From: Pyrocephalus nanus
Taxonomy: Eukaryota > Chordata > Aves > Passeriformes > Tyrannidae
NCBI GenBank assembly: GCA_038380795.1
Contig: CM076260.1
Span: 2,911,533 to 2,975,532, forward strand
Direction: 5' to 3'
DNA length: 64,000 bases
In this document: positions 44,301-57,100 of the stretch, one piece after another
Position numbering within the stretch: the first letter of the stretch is position 1
How the letters are laid out: each line of letters begins with the position of its first letter
Made by a program: the position numbers and the translations under genes
The notes under the pieces: generated by a model
The model's database searches: none
What the model saw: the letters and a program-made list of their open reading frames with translations, nothing else
What the model was told of the DNA's origin: nothing

Positions 44301-47300
44301 TATTCCTTTCTACAGGATGTAAAAATGGTATTCTATTCATTAATCTACACAAGTGAGGCATCCACACTCTGGATGTCTAAAGTTAGGTGAGATAAAAATC
44401 TCACCCTCGATTGCAAAGTTACTCATTTTTACATCTTTTTTGTAAGGCGTCCCAAAGTGGCCAGGTAAATTTTTATTTTTTTTTTTAATTTTAATTTTAA
44501 ATTACTTTTAAGTTAATTTTAAAATATTTCCTCTATGGAGCAAACACAAAGGTCGAGAACCCGAGGATCTCTTACACTGAAGAGTTCCTGTTTCTAAGTG
44601 GAGACAGTCAAACCCTTAAAACTCCAGAGATTCCCGCTGGAGCTCTGGGGGAGACCTTTTCAGTTCTGGATAAAGAGCAAGGGGAAGAAATAAAATCCCC
44701 TGGAAGAATGACAGGGTGTCACTATCTTGCCTCACTTCCCCCCCACCCCAATCTAAGGTATAGAGGGGTGACAAATTGTCACGGGGATGGACACGAAAGG
44801 TACCTTAATAAAGAAGACAGAACAAGCCATGTACTAAAAACTGATGTTGCTGCTACTGAGATAAGTTTTCAAAGGACAAAACTGGCATTTTTTCTTCTTA
44901 GTGCTTCCAAAAGAAACCATCCCAAGATCCTGCCACGATTATCCGGCCTGGACACACCCGGGGAAGAACATCTGGCTGCACACGGGGCTGCCAAAAGCCT
45001 GCAAGGTTAAAGGACTCCTCTTCTGGACCTCCTCAAATAGCTAAATAAATTCTAGCTGCAGCCATGGGACATGACAATAATCAGATTTTAATCACTGCTG
45101 AAATAATTTCAGAGTAGACCAAACGAGAAAGGAGCAGAGAATAGTTTTGTCAATTATCTGGTGTAATTTTTAATACCAGAATAATTTCAGCTCTTCTTGC
45201 TTCATGTAAACCAGGCACTTCTTTTCCTGACAAAGGAACTGTACTGCTCAAATAAAGTGTTATTTGTGATGTCTGCTGTTTGAATCATGAATATTTGGCC
45301 GATATGGATAAAAATTGCTTGTGTTATGATACAAGAAGTGGCAAATACGTTTGTTTTTCCTGATAAAATGTGACATATTTATAGAAAAAAAAATGCAAAA
45401 ACATCTGATGTATTGAATACAGGACCTGATGGAGTGAGTAAACAAGTGATCCAGAGAGTTGTGCAGCCCCTGATTTGCCAAATCTGGGGTTTCTTAACCC
45501 AGTCTCATGTTGTGGTGCTGAATTCCTCCCCAGGCCTCACTTGATGCAAATTATCTCGATGCTCTTGGCCATGAGTTTTAGGAAAGCTCAAGGCTGAGTT
45601 TCTAGTGAGCATCGGGTTTTAGGAAGAAAACAAAGGATTACATTTTAAATCAGTCTTGGATGTGGGGGGGAAAGCCAGAAAAAAAGTAGCCAGTAAAACT
45701 CCATTAGCCTGAAAAACTAGGAATGATTGCAGGAAAACGCAGCCAGCTCTGAAGATGCTGAATCCTGCAGGAATATCTTGCTTATGAAAGGGAAATGCCC
45801 ATAAACACAGCACATTTTACACCATTAAAACTCGGGCAGCCACTGTACAGTCTTGATTTTTAAAAAAATACCGAGAAAATAAGTGCAACAAGGCCATATG
45901 CTGTCCTTGAGGCTCTGTTGGCAGCATAACAAAGGCAAGGCATGGCAAAAAAAAAATAAAAATCTGGGCTCTTCCTGGAACAAACTGATCCCCTCAGCTC
46001 CCATGGAAAGCAGGGATGGTATTTTTGGACTTCATAAGAAACCTTTGGCACCTTGCAAAGTCGAAGCCTCCTGCTTTGGTGTGTACCCTGGGAGAAGAAC
46101 AGGGTGCAAGTCACAAGGATTAAAAAGGGCCACGAAAGATTTGTTAACACTGGAATGACAACACCGAGGCAAAATCCATTTTTTTAGGCATTTCTAAGCA
46201 CTTTTCCAGTCACGTTTTGGGAGCTGGAATAGTCTAAGGTAATACAAGAGGCAGGGTTTAGAGGGGGAGGTATTTTAATAATAAAATATATATTTCTTGT
46301 AAAATATATGACCTCTCCCTCAAACCTTGTCTCTCTTATTAAGCAGAGACTACTTTGCAGGTCTAGCCTAATATTACCTCCTCTTGACTATCACGTAGCT
46401 TGTCATGACATTTAACTGACAAAGTTCATGGTGACTGTGTCTATAATAAATAAAAGAAACACTTCCAGGGCCCATCCTTTCTCCCTGTGATAGTGTCCCT
46501 TGGCTTCCAAGACAGGGTGCCCACAACCAAAGCGCCTGTTGTCTCCAGACCCACTGCTAAATCCTCACACAGGGAATTGTTTGCATCGACGCTCGCTGTC
46601 TGCAGCCAAAACTGTGCCAACATGTTGCTTACAACCAAAGGACTGTGACAGCTGAGTGCCAGGTCCTGCTCTTTTTAATTAATTGTTGTGGATGGAGTCA
46701 AGGAACTCAACAGGAGTGGGATAATAATCTGTATCTCATCAAGTTAAGAGCTTTTTGCCTCTTCGGAGCGAATCCAAATGTCACTCAACCCCTCACGATG
46801 CATCTCGGGGACGGTGATGAAGAGACCCCAAGCAGCACCACCAGAAAGGTGGTTTGGTTGCTCATCTTGAAGGCTCAAATTGGCTGGGCAGTACAAGGCT
46901 CATCTGGTGCTCAGGAAGAGCTGTACAAAATTTCCCTGCCAAGTGATGTCATCAGTGTTGAGCTCATGATCCAAACAGGGACTGGCAGCAGGAAGAGCTG
47001 AGTGTCCCCACAGCTAATGCCATTAACACCTCAGGAAAGTAATTCAAGGTGCATATTTGAGACTCAAGGAAGCCTCAGAGATGGGACAGGCCCACTGAGA
47101 AGGGGGAAGATTGTCCTTTCAGCTTCTGCCAACATTATATCTCTTCCCTGTATGTCCAGTAAAGGACTGTGGGCTGGAGAGCATGACTGCTTTGGTGGTT
47201 CCAGGCTGATTCTCATCAGGATTAGGATGATCCATTGCTTGTTTGAACAACTATCTTTTCCTGAGTGTAGAACAAAAATAATTCACAGGCATTATGACCT

Positions 47301-50300
47301 CATTTGCTAACTGAGTCCATATATCAGAGAAGGATTTCAATGACTTTAAATTACAGCACTTTTTCTATGTATTTTAAGCTATTGTAGGATCTTCTGATGG
47401 TGCACTGGTGTCTCCATCATGTGAGCCTGGGCATGTCCTGATACCCAACAACAGGGCCATCAAGGGACCCAGAAACCCTCAACCAATGGTTTGACCATCC
47501 TGCCTTGGACACAACTCTGCTTCTTGACTTGACCTGAGCAGTGAGTGAACCAGTTGTGACTCTGTGCAGGGCTTTTTGCCTCCACACCTCACGAAGTAAC
47601 TGAGAGAAAATAAAACAGAGCCCTGAATGCTCTGTCAGTGCTCTGCTGCCTAAATGACCTCAGGGGGCACTTCATCCAAATCAAATGAGTCTTGGTTTCT
47701 GTAAAGGCTCCACTGTCAGAACCTGCTCAACCCTTTACCCAAATCTTCTCTCTAGTGGGTGAGACAGCAGAAAACATTCCCAATGCTATTATATCCATTC
47801 CCCATCTGTCATGCAACAGGCAACAGAGAGGCAATTCCTGCTCAGAGCACACCCTGCTCACCACTGCTGCTGCTCTGTGCCAGGGGAGAAGTTGGTTCAG
47901 CTCCACACATAAAGCTCTCCCACATGTACAAAGGTGGAGGAAAATCTTGCCTGTGCTACAGGTGAGACAGCAGAGAGCATGGATCTAGAACCACTCTCCC
48001 CTCCAGAGATGGAAGAGACACAAAGAACTTCTCAGTAAAGCAGAGCTGATGCTACAAAAGGACTTAACCCCTCAAAGGCAGCATAAGCAGATTGTTCCAA
48101 ATTGACCACAGTAAACAAACCAACAAGGTGGGACAAAAAGATGCTCCCATGACCAAAACCAAAGGCATCCCATCAGCACCAGAGGAAATACCTAGGAGAG
48201 CAAGAGAAGAAAATCTAAGCTCCTTTCAAAGAGATGAAGGAAAAGAAATGCTGAAGACTTTCCCCATTTCATCAAACAACCACCGTCCCTCTGAACATCT
48301 GAGAGCACCATTAATGCTACTTCAGACGTGACTTCAGACTTCAGCATCTACTCCTGCCACTGTGGAGGGCAGCAAGGATACCCCTGGAATCTTGTTAACA
48401 ATAATCAGCATGACCAAATCAGATCCACCAGTGATTTCCATGACCAAGTCCTTCCCAGACCACATTCCACTACAGGTGAGATAAAAACCAGACTGTCTCT
48501 TCCATTTACTGGACAGACTCTCTTGTCACTGAGCTAAAAGGAGACCTTTTTAACTTCCAGCAGGTTTCAGAGAAAATAACCACAAAGTACAAAATCCAAC
48601 CCTATTTTTCAAGCAAATAAAGAGCAAATAAGGCTGGGAATTCCATGTGATTTCTGAGCAGAAACGAACCAGATGCATCTCTCCCTTTTGCCTAATGCAA
48701 GATGATTAATGAACAGATTGAAAGGATTATTTACTTCATCTCAAAATTTGGAGATTATAATGGTCAGATAGGCAAAAAAAGAGCTACCACATGGATCCTT
48801 AATCATATTATAGCAGTTTAACAAGAAATTGTGCTTTTTGGTATCTCAAGCCCCTCAAACTCCATAAAGTCACATTATTTCATAATAAACTTTTCAGAAA
48901 GCTCAGTAGAATGGCAAAATTCCCAAATTCAAACACACACTTTGGAAGCATACTTTTCATATAGGTATTTTTCTCATTGTTAGATTATTTCTTTTTTTCC
49001 AAATCAACTCCAACCTGTCATTCCATCTGCTATACAACTTCATGAACACATCTGTATTTCACTCCAGAGAGACAAAATACTACACAATAAAAAATAGAAA
49101 TAGGTGGGAACAGGCAACAAAAAGAACAGAACCAAATCAAAAAACAAGCCAGATTTGTACAGACACCAGATAAGACTAAGGGGGGGAGAAATGCTGTTTG
49201 TACTGAACAATTGTGCCAGTTTTAGAGAGAATACTTCACAGGAGGGGTCTCATAAACCAAGCCTAAATCTGTGCTTTGCAGTCCTGTCTTGTGCTTTAAG
49301 TGAAACCCAACACCATTTTCTCCACTGAGATTTATTCATCTTTGGGTTTCATTTCCCGCTTCTTTCTTTATTTTTTGTAATTTTATTTTATTTCTCAGTG
49401 GAATAACTGGATTTGTGTTCAGTAGTAATTTTTCTCCTTGCTTTTTTTTCTTAAAAAAAACAACCTATGTCAGACTCCATTTGTGTCCAATTCTTTCTGG
49501 TCACTAATTTTTTGTTTGCTTTGATAAAGCAGTTGGGGGAAAATGTTACTTTCCCTGCAGACTGGTGGAAAGGAAATGGAGATGATTCCCCTCATTTTGC
49601 TCACAGTAAAGTGAGATCATTGTAAATATTTCCTAATCAAACTAAGAGTATTTGGGGCTTGGTTCTCTTTTTATTTTTTTTTTTTTTTTTTCCAATTCCA
49701 GCCTATAGAGCAGCGTGGAGGTTGGAGAAGGATTGCCCTGGGAAGGTGTGGGCTTTGTCCCCTCACATTTCTGGCAGCAGGATCAATCTGGGAGGCTCTT
49801 GGGAAGGCTTTACTGGGAATAAGCAGAGGAGAGGTCCCATCCACCTCAATATTCCCCCCTGGAGCTCCTCCCCACCCCGTAGGACTCATCCAGCATTTTT
49901 GTGCCAGATGTTGGTTATTGTGGTGTTACTGTTTTGTCACTGGGTCCAAGGACATTTTCCACCACATGAGCATAGGGAAAAGTCTTCCTCACCTCACCAA
50001 GATCTCTCACCTTCCTCACCCCTTCCACTGACAGAGCACAGGGTCCTGTGTGGTTCAGAATGATACACATGACCCAAAATCGAGACAGTTTTCACTTGCC
50101 AGGATATTTGTGCACTGACAGTGGGAGTCTTTGAGCTTGGTTTTTAGTCCATCAAGGTGAGGTGTCCCATTGTGAGCTTCAAATTCTCAGTTCCATCCTG
50201 AAGGAGCTTCATCCCACGTGCCTTAGACAAGTGCCTAATTAGCAGGGGGTAAATTATCCTGGGCAACTCTTTGTCCCTCTCCATTCCCACAAAAAGGACC

Positions 50301-50690
50301 TGGATTAGTGACTCTGGGTCAGTGGCTGCCTGTGCTCAGTCCCTGTGCTCAAGGAAATGCCATATGTCAATTATTTCAAAGAATGAAACCCCTCTTCACC
50401 CAAATGGAAACAGATAAACATATTTTTCCTTCACCAGTCCTAAAAGCCTTGTTTGCTCCCTTTCCTCCTCCTGCCAAATTCAGTGTTAAGATCAGAGGAC
50501 CAAAACCGAAAGATCAGGACTGCAAATCATTTTCTTTCAATTTTGCTGTTTGATTCCAGTTACAAACAGGCTGTATTTGGGGAAAATTTAAAAAAAAAAA
50601 AAAAAAAAAGGAAATCAATTCATGTTTGACAATTCTGGTGTCTATCTCACATCTCAAAAATATCACTTGAATGGAAAAGGAAGAGAAATA
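41323..50690. other. Long intergenic stretch, no recognised gene or CR1
   Basis: More than 9 kb without a recognised coding exon or CR1 copy. It has AT-rich pockets near 44465-44530, 46270-46305 and 49365-49400 and A/T homopolymers near 43618 and 49675. The near-repeat GTGAGACAGCAGA occurs at about 47758 and 47962. Open frames reach 124-134 codons but look random. Confidence 0.45.
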
Positions 50691-51130
50691 ATAACCATTC
50701 ACTCATGATCACAATATTGAATCCAGTGTACAGGAAAATAGGATCCAGACAGGATTTTACAACTGAGAAGGGAACATTACAATAAAGATTATGACATTTT
50801 ATGAATATTCGTGTTATAGCTTTGAGCTTTATTGCAAAGCAAAAAATATATATTTGTATATATATATATATATTTTTATCTACATATCACCTCTGACATT
50901 GTATACAACACTAAATCACAAGAAATCAAAGAAATCATAGTGAGGTAGATACAAAACAAAGGGATGTGGAAGAATCCAGCTGCTAAATTTGGCTTAACAC
51001 AACTGTCATTAACATATGTATATCCAACACAGCAGTGAGCTTTGATTCACAGCTTGATCAATGGATCTTACTAACATTGATATTGATATTAGAGCCCATT
51101 TAGTAATGATGCCATTTGGGACTGGGGAGG
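50690..51130 (-). other. AT-rich block with minus-strand poly(A) signal
   Basis: TTTATT at 50828-50833 gives GCAATAAAGC on the minus strand, the classical signal form. It is flanked on the right by a (TA)n run at about 50847-50874 and AT-rich sequence with no CR1. A possible 3' end of a minus-strand transcript. Confidence 0.3.
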
Positions 51131-54117
51131 AAAGTAAATCAGAACCGTTTCCTACAAAACCAGTCGTCTCCAAGGGAAAATTTTCCATTGATTTTTCATG
51201 ACTTTTGATGGTGATAAAAGAGCTCTGAGAAATAGCCTGTGTTCTAGGGGGTAGTGCCTGAGGGCAAAGAGGGGGGACTCCACAGCAGGGGAATCAACTG
51301 GGGCTGAACAGAAGCGAAAGAAAGACAAACCATTTCCCCTTCCTTTTTTTTTTTGATGGCCAAGAGGAAGCAGCACACCCTGGGAATGCTCGAGGCTGCA
51401 TCCAGCACTTGTGTGCTCGTGGATATCAGCTTGGACTTGTTGATAGTGGCCAACCAAACAAGGCTTCAGCAGAAGGGCAGCCCCCTGATGGATTCTTGTT
51501 GCTGTTTTCAGGGAACAGCAGATACGTGGCAAGAAAGACGGTACCGCTGAAGTGACTGGTGTTGGTGGTACCTGGTGGGATCTGCACTCCCACAAGGAGA
51601 CCCGTTAAGGCACCTGCATGACTGGGGCTCTTCAGATAATTCTCAGCACAACATCTTGGGAAAGGATTTGGAACAGCCTTGGGCTTTTAAATTTAGTCTG
51701 TCCATCCAGGAAAATATGCACCTGGTGCTTCCTTCCACGGGCGAAAAGACACAGAGAGGAGAGGCAGTGGGTTTAACTACAGCGACTAGAACCAGGTTGG
51801 ATACAGGGAAACATTTCCAATATGTTTCCAGCATGGTTGGGTAAAGTTCCTGGGGTAATTGAACCATCTTCATCCATGCACATGCAGCAAAGGATGGACG
51901 TGGCACCCTGACATCATTCAGGAGACACGTGTTATCAGGAGGACAATCAAGGAGCTCTCAGGTGCTTTATGACAAACACAGACCAAAACAAGTTTGAAGC
52001 TCTGAACTAGGAAGCCCCTTTGCTGCTGCTCAACCATCGCCTAATCCTCTTGCAAAGGTAGGAAGGGGTGCCCTGGAAGGAATATCATTCCCAAGCTGTT
52101 ATTTAGATGATGGTAATCTGGGCTTTGTTCTCACATCACTTACAATGTCATGGCTGAATTAAAGAAAATGAGGAGGATTGACCAGAACGGACTGGTAACG
52201 AGCAGGAGAAGAAGACAGTGTGATTGTTACCAGAATGCTTGGTGAATCTACCTGCTGGAGAATGAACTTATCCTTCAGGAAAACACACAGAAGGTTATTG
52301 CTCGTGCGTTGACTTTCAAGGGGTTTTTTTTTTGTGAACCCTTAGAGCGACCAGAACACGGTCACAGAAAGTGTCCCACTCTCTGATTCCTTTAGTGCTG
52401 GGAGGGTAATGACTGATGTGGACATGGCAGGGGCTGCAGAGTCATCATGGAGCTGTGTTGGAGGAGATAATTTTGAATGTTCATTAGCAGAGCACCAAGA
52501 GGATGAGTCTCATGGGAAGTGTTTTGGAAGCATGGACGGGTAAATCCTGTCCACTTCTGGTGGGATTCAACTCACCTAAACATAATCACATAAAGACCAC
52601 ACAAGAGATCTCAACTGGAAACCAACTGGGATTAACTTTGGAGTATCTTGCTGTCTGTCTTAAGCATGGAATGGACCTTGGTAACTCAGATACACAGATC
52701 TTCTGGCTAAATTAGAGGATTGGATCCAATGCTCACAGAGCTAGTAGGCAAAGAACTTTGGATAAACATCCCCACCCAGGGCTCTGTGTCAAGAAATAGT
52801 TTCTCAGGGTCTGAAAGCTGTAAGTGGTTTTATACTTGTCCACCAAAATGAACTCCTGTTTTTTGCCAAACACACTCTTAAAGATTTGGTTTTTCATGTC
52901 ACAAAAAAAATGATTTTGAACTGAAACACAGATCTGGTTGTATGTTGACTCTGATGGTGGCGTTGCTTTGCTACAAAGGGACTGGTTAACCCAGAGAGGA
53001 AAGATTATTGTCAAACATCTTCCATACATTTCTTGCCCTGAATAGATTTTCTAGGTGAGTCATGGAACAAGTAGCCTTTGCAAGCTACTTCCTTTAAGAA
53101 CCTGGAGTGTATGAACTTAAAAGATTGTGGATTGTGTCAATCTTGCCCTGTAGGTTCTTTCCATTCACTGAATGTAGCAATTAGGAAAGGATCTTCATTT
53201 TTTCCCATAAAACTTTAGTAGAAACTGGGCCAGAGAATGACTCCACTTGGCCTCCTTAGGTGGGCACCTCTCAGCACTGCATTTTCAGGGGAGGAAATTA
53301 GGTGTTCTGACTTAAAGTGAGCCGGGGGGGGGGGGGGAATACTGTCTCCCCAAAATATGGATTAATCATTAAATTAATCATTAATAATCATTATAATCAT
53401 TAATACAGCCTGTAGTTGCCAGCATTCTAATGGCAAGTCCAAGGGACAACTATAGCTCCTTGCTAACACCAGCCACTACCAGACCCCAAAACTTTTCAGT
53501 AGATGGAAGAGACCAAACCCTACCAGTAGATGGAAGAGCTGATGTTTGTGCAGGAAGAGCAGATAAGGAGACCCTCGAGGTGTCACACCATTAAATAGAC
53601 AGTGTGTAACATGTAAGGCTGGGTGAGATGTCCTACAGTAAATTATTTCGGTGTGAAAGCTGCTTCCTGGAGAACTCAGTTACATTAAACACTCACAGGA
53701 GGCTTCTGGGCCCACATGGATTTACAGATCAACCAACTGACTGACAACACTTGCAGCCAGGATGTTGTACAAGATGGGAAGATTGCATCCAGCTTTTCCA
53801 CTCCTGTTGTTTCCAGGTAAATGTGGCTGTAACTTCAGCAGGAAGACTGACATGAAGTTCTTGGTAAGAATACAAATGTAAAAGATTGGCTGAAAGAAGC
53901 ACCCACCATGTCACAGACTAATGTGGTCACTTGTGTTGCCACAAATACATGGAAGAGGTGCCAGGAATCCTTTCCCTATATCCTTCCTTACTAGCTTCAG
54001 TAAAGGTCCTTTCTGTATCCACAACTGTCCCTTGATCACTTGGAAGAGCTTCACTAAATCAGGTGTCCAGTGAGTCAGGAATGGGGTTTCATCTGTCCAA
54101 CCCCAAGAAACTCGAGG
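51131..54117. other. Intergenic, no recognised gene
   Basis: No recognised exon or known repeat. A G14 run is at 53324-53337. An ATTA/TAATCA-rich stretch, a possible homeodomain-site cluster, is at 53360-53406. Confidence 0.45.
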
Positions 54118-54182
54118 TCACAGAATCACAGAATGTCCCAAGCTGGAAGGCATCCAGAAGGATCCAGACCACGAGGTCTGTG
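54118..54182 (-). mobile_element. CR1-type LINE 3' tip, diverged
   Basis: Antisense: TCACAGAATCACAGAATGTC, then CAAGCTGGAAGGCATCC and AAGGATC, a degraded version of the second CR1 subfamily tail. Confidence 0.6.
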
Positions 54183-54477
54183 TGTAGTGTGTCAGACAAG
54201 AGTGGGCTGATGGCAGCAACCCAGGGTTTTGCCCTTGGCCAAGTTGTTTCAGCACCTGGAGGTACTGAGGCTGAGGAGAGCCCAATAAAGGGATTTGAGG
54301 AGTGTTCATATCACGGGCTGTGGCTCTCAAGGGTGTGGAAGCCTTGAGAGGAAGGAAGAAGAACAACACCTAAAAAAATCATGGGGATGAAGGTCAAAGC
54401 ATGGCCCAAGGAGGCAGCACTGGCTTCCTGAACAGAAGAGAGATGGAGGACAGGGGGGTAGGTTGGTGAAGATCTCA

Positions 54478-54720
54478 CCGTAAACTGGCCCGAATCACCT
54501 CCCGCCGTCACGGAGAGGGACCCCGCGGGATCTGCAGAGGAGGACCGTGAGTGCAAAGTGCTTAAAGGCTTGGTAAGCAACAGCAACCCCAGTTTGACAG
54601 GCACAGAGAAGTGGGAGTGATGCTCTAAGCTGCGAGGTGAGTCAGTGGTGGGCGGGGGACGTGACAGCATCTCGTGGGCGCGTGTTTTCCTGAGCTCATC
54701 ACTGGACGACCCTGTTTCCT
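54478..54720. promoter_or_regulatory. Small unexplained CpG cluster
   Basis: About 15 CpGs in 240 bp (ACCTCCCGCCGTCACGG, CCCCGCGGGATC, GTGGGCGCGTG), next to sequence with very few. It includes donor-like GACCGTGAGTG and GCGAGGTGAGTC on the plus strand. A possible cryptic promoter or exon; nothing recognised. Confidence 0.35.
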
Positions 54721-54833
54721 CACCAACACTCTCCTCAGCACCTGTTGGGAAACTGGGGTGGGGAAAGAAAGGTTCTCAAGGCTAAATCCTCCCAGGGGTA
54801 TGAACTGGGGGAGGAGAATTTTCTACCTTTCCT

Positions 54834-54910
54834 GACAATTTCTAGACAATTTCTAGACAATTTCTAGACGTTTTCTACCTCTCTAGACGATTTTCTACCT
54901 TTCTACCCAT
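54834..54910. repeat. 11-bp tandem repeat and diverged units
   Basis: GACAATTTCTA occurs three times in exact tandem (54834-54866), followed by looser GACGTTTTCTACC-type units to about 54908. Confidence 0.9.
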
Positions 54911-54950
54911 CTAAGGACAGGGAAGAAGTTTACCCAGCAGAGTCAGGCTA

Positions 54951-57100
54951 TTTATTACAGCTTAAAGAACTACAAAACCTCTACTTCAGTGGTATAGATG
55001 GGCATGATCCTGTGTTTGGATGTGTGTATATGTTATACACACCCTACCGTGGACATACGCTATTATATATTTCTACAATATATAATATAGTATATAATAC
55101 ACACACACACACACACACGGGTGAGATACTCAAACATCTTAACTCCTCTTAGTCATAGAATCAAAATGCTCTTCTTTGAGGGTCAGGTAACACTCACTAC
55201 ATTTTCTATATAGACAACTTTGTACATACAAGTCGTAAAGTGCCTTTAAAAAGCGCGTAAAATTTTCTATGTAGAAAACTATGTACATATAGCACACACA
55301 TGTACTAGAACACTTGGAGTTAAGCCAAATTTCACCTTCTTCTTCACATCCCCCAATACCTACAATACAAAACCAGAATTAAAAAAAAATGTATATATAA
55401 AGAAATGAATTTAAAAAAAAAAAATCCTAAAACCCGAAGGGAGAGAGAGAGAGAAAAAAAAAAATGACTCGAGAAACAAAACCAAACCCAAAAAAATATA
55501 CCCCAGTCAACAGAAGCCTGGCACATGTAGAAAACATCGATTCACTTAGAGAACATAAAGAGGGTCATGTCCGAACCTCCTTTTTTTTCTTAAAAACAAA
55601 ACCAAACCAAACCCCTTTTGTTTGTCTGTTTGTTAGCTCTTATCATTTGAGAAAAGTCACAGTAGCACTCTCACCTTGAACCAGAGTTTGGAACTTTTTT
55701 GTGTTTCTTTGTACAAAAGAAAAAACGGTTTTAGGTTATGGAAAATAGTTGGGAAATTTGAGGTTGGAGAGAAGAGATAGAGAGAGAAACTGGAAGATTG
55801 CATAGTTGTGAACAGTGGCTTCTCATCAAGGTGAAAAAGTGCATCATCTGATAAAATAGCATTTGATTATTATTATTATTTTTTTTTGTTCGGTTCCATA
55901 CTTTTGTGTTTTTTTTTCCTCAGTCAACTGTACATGTCACACATGAAAAGGTATTTACAGCACACACACATGCTAACATTGAACGTCTGACACTGAAACA
56001 GCCATTCTTTAAATGTTCCATCAGAGTTTGTTCCATGCAAAGTTTGTATTCTCTTTAAATACATTTTTTGCTACATCCTAAGACCACAGACTTGTCTAAG
56101 CCCATCTCATGTAATTTTGATCATCAGCAACACAAAAAGGGGAAAAGCACCAGAATGGCTCGGTTTGATCACCAAACCTCTGCTTTGACTTCTTTCTGTT
56201 GTTTTTAATTTTCATTCCTTCATTCACTGCTGGTTGTTTGCTTTTTAAATTAATATTATCATTATTATTATTGATATTTTTTCTATTGTTGTTGTCATTT
56301 GTTCACTTTAATTTTGCAGAGATGGGAAAAAACAATTGACTTTTTTTGATTTTTAATAAACTTTCTTGAGGTAAGAGTTATGCTCAGCACCCGGGGCAGG
56401 CAACAAAGCTTTCAAAAGCATTTGAGAAATGAAGTGTCCAAACACCAACACTAACAACAAACCCAAACAAATAAAATCGAGATGAAGATTCCAGGTTTTT
56501 GTGCGGGCTAAACCTCCCACCCCCTTTCCAACTCTTTTTCCTTTTCCCAAAAAGCACAAACAGAATGAAAAGGAAACAGAAGCCACTTGGCACATTCCCT
56601 CTTGCACCAGCCAAAGGAACAAAGACAGGTGTTGTGCATTAAAAAAGATACTTCAAAAGCTTTTCACGCTTGCTGCCTGCCTCGAGTGCATTTTAATATA
56701 TGTCTGATCATTTACATTTATATAGGAAAGTAATATTTGTTACACTTTATACAGGATCACTTCATTTTTGTCTTTTTTTTTTTTTTTAACCTTTTCACTT
56801 GGGTTCTTTTTGTCTTTTGGGTAATGAGTTGGTTATAACAATCTACAGTAAGGCTGCACAGGAAGAATACTGTGTACTTTAATTTTTCTTTTTAATCTCC
56901 AAGAACCAAAGTATATAAAATGAGGTTTGATTCTAGCACCTTTTACAGTATTATTGGTGTTGTTCCCTTTAGGAGAAAGTACCTTCACTCAACATCTGTT
57001 CTGCCACCTCTCTCTGGTTTCAGCAATACTTCGAAGGTAACAATAAGGTGATAATTGACCCAACCCAGCAATATTTTGACAAGAAACAAACTCTCCCCCT
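54951..57100 (-). other. AT-rich 3'UTR-like block 3 with canonical poly(A) signal
   Basis: TTTATT at 54951-54956 is AATAAA on the minus strand (GTAATAAATAG), at the left border of about 2.1 kb of AT-rich, CR1-free sequence. Pumilio-like TGTACATA occurs at about 55220 and 55280. A CA repeat (about 55100-55118) and several T-runs interrupt it. The expected upstream gene on this strand is XKR6, but its coding exons are not in the window, so ownership is unproven. Confidence 0.4.
55201..55289. repeat. Spaced 28-bp near-duplicate
   Basis: The segments at 55201-55228 and 55262-55289 agree at 25 of 28 positions (ATTTTCTAT-TAG--AACT-TGTACATA), 61 bp apart. Confidence 0.8.

Noticed and set aside
54248..54272. 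REST/NRSF-like half site TTCAGCACCTGGAGG.
   Set aside because: Only the left half (TTCAGCACC) fits; the right half of the element is missing.
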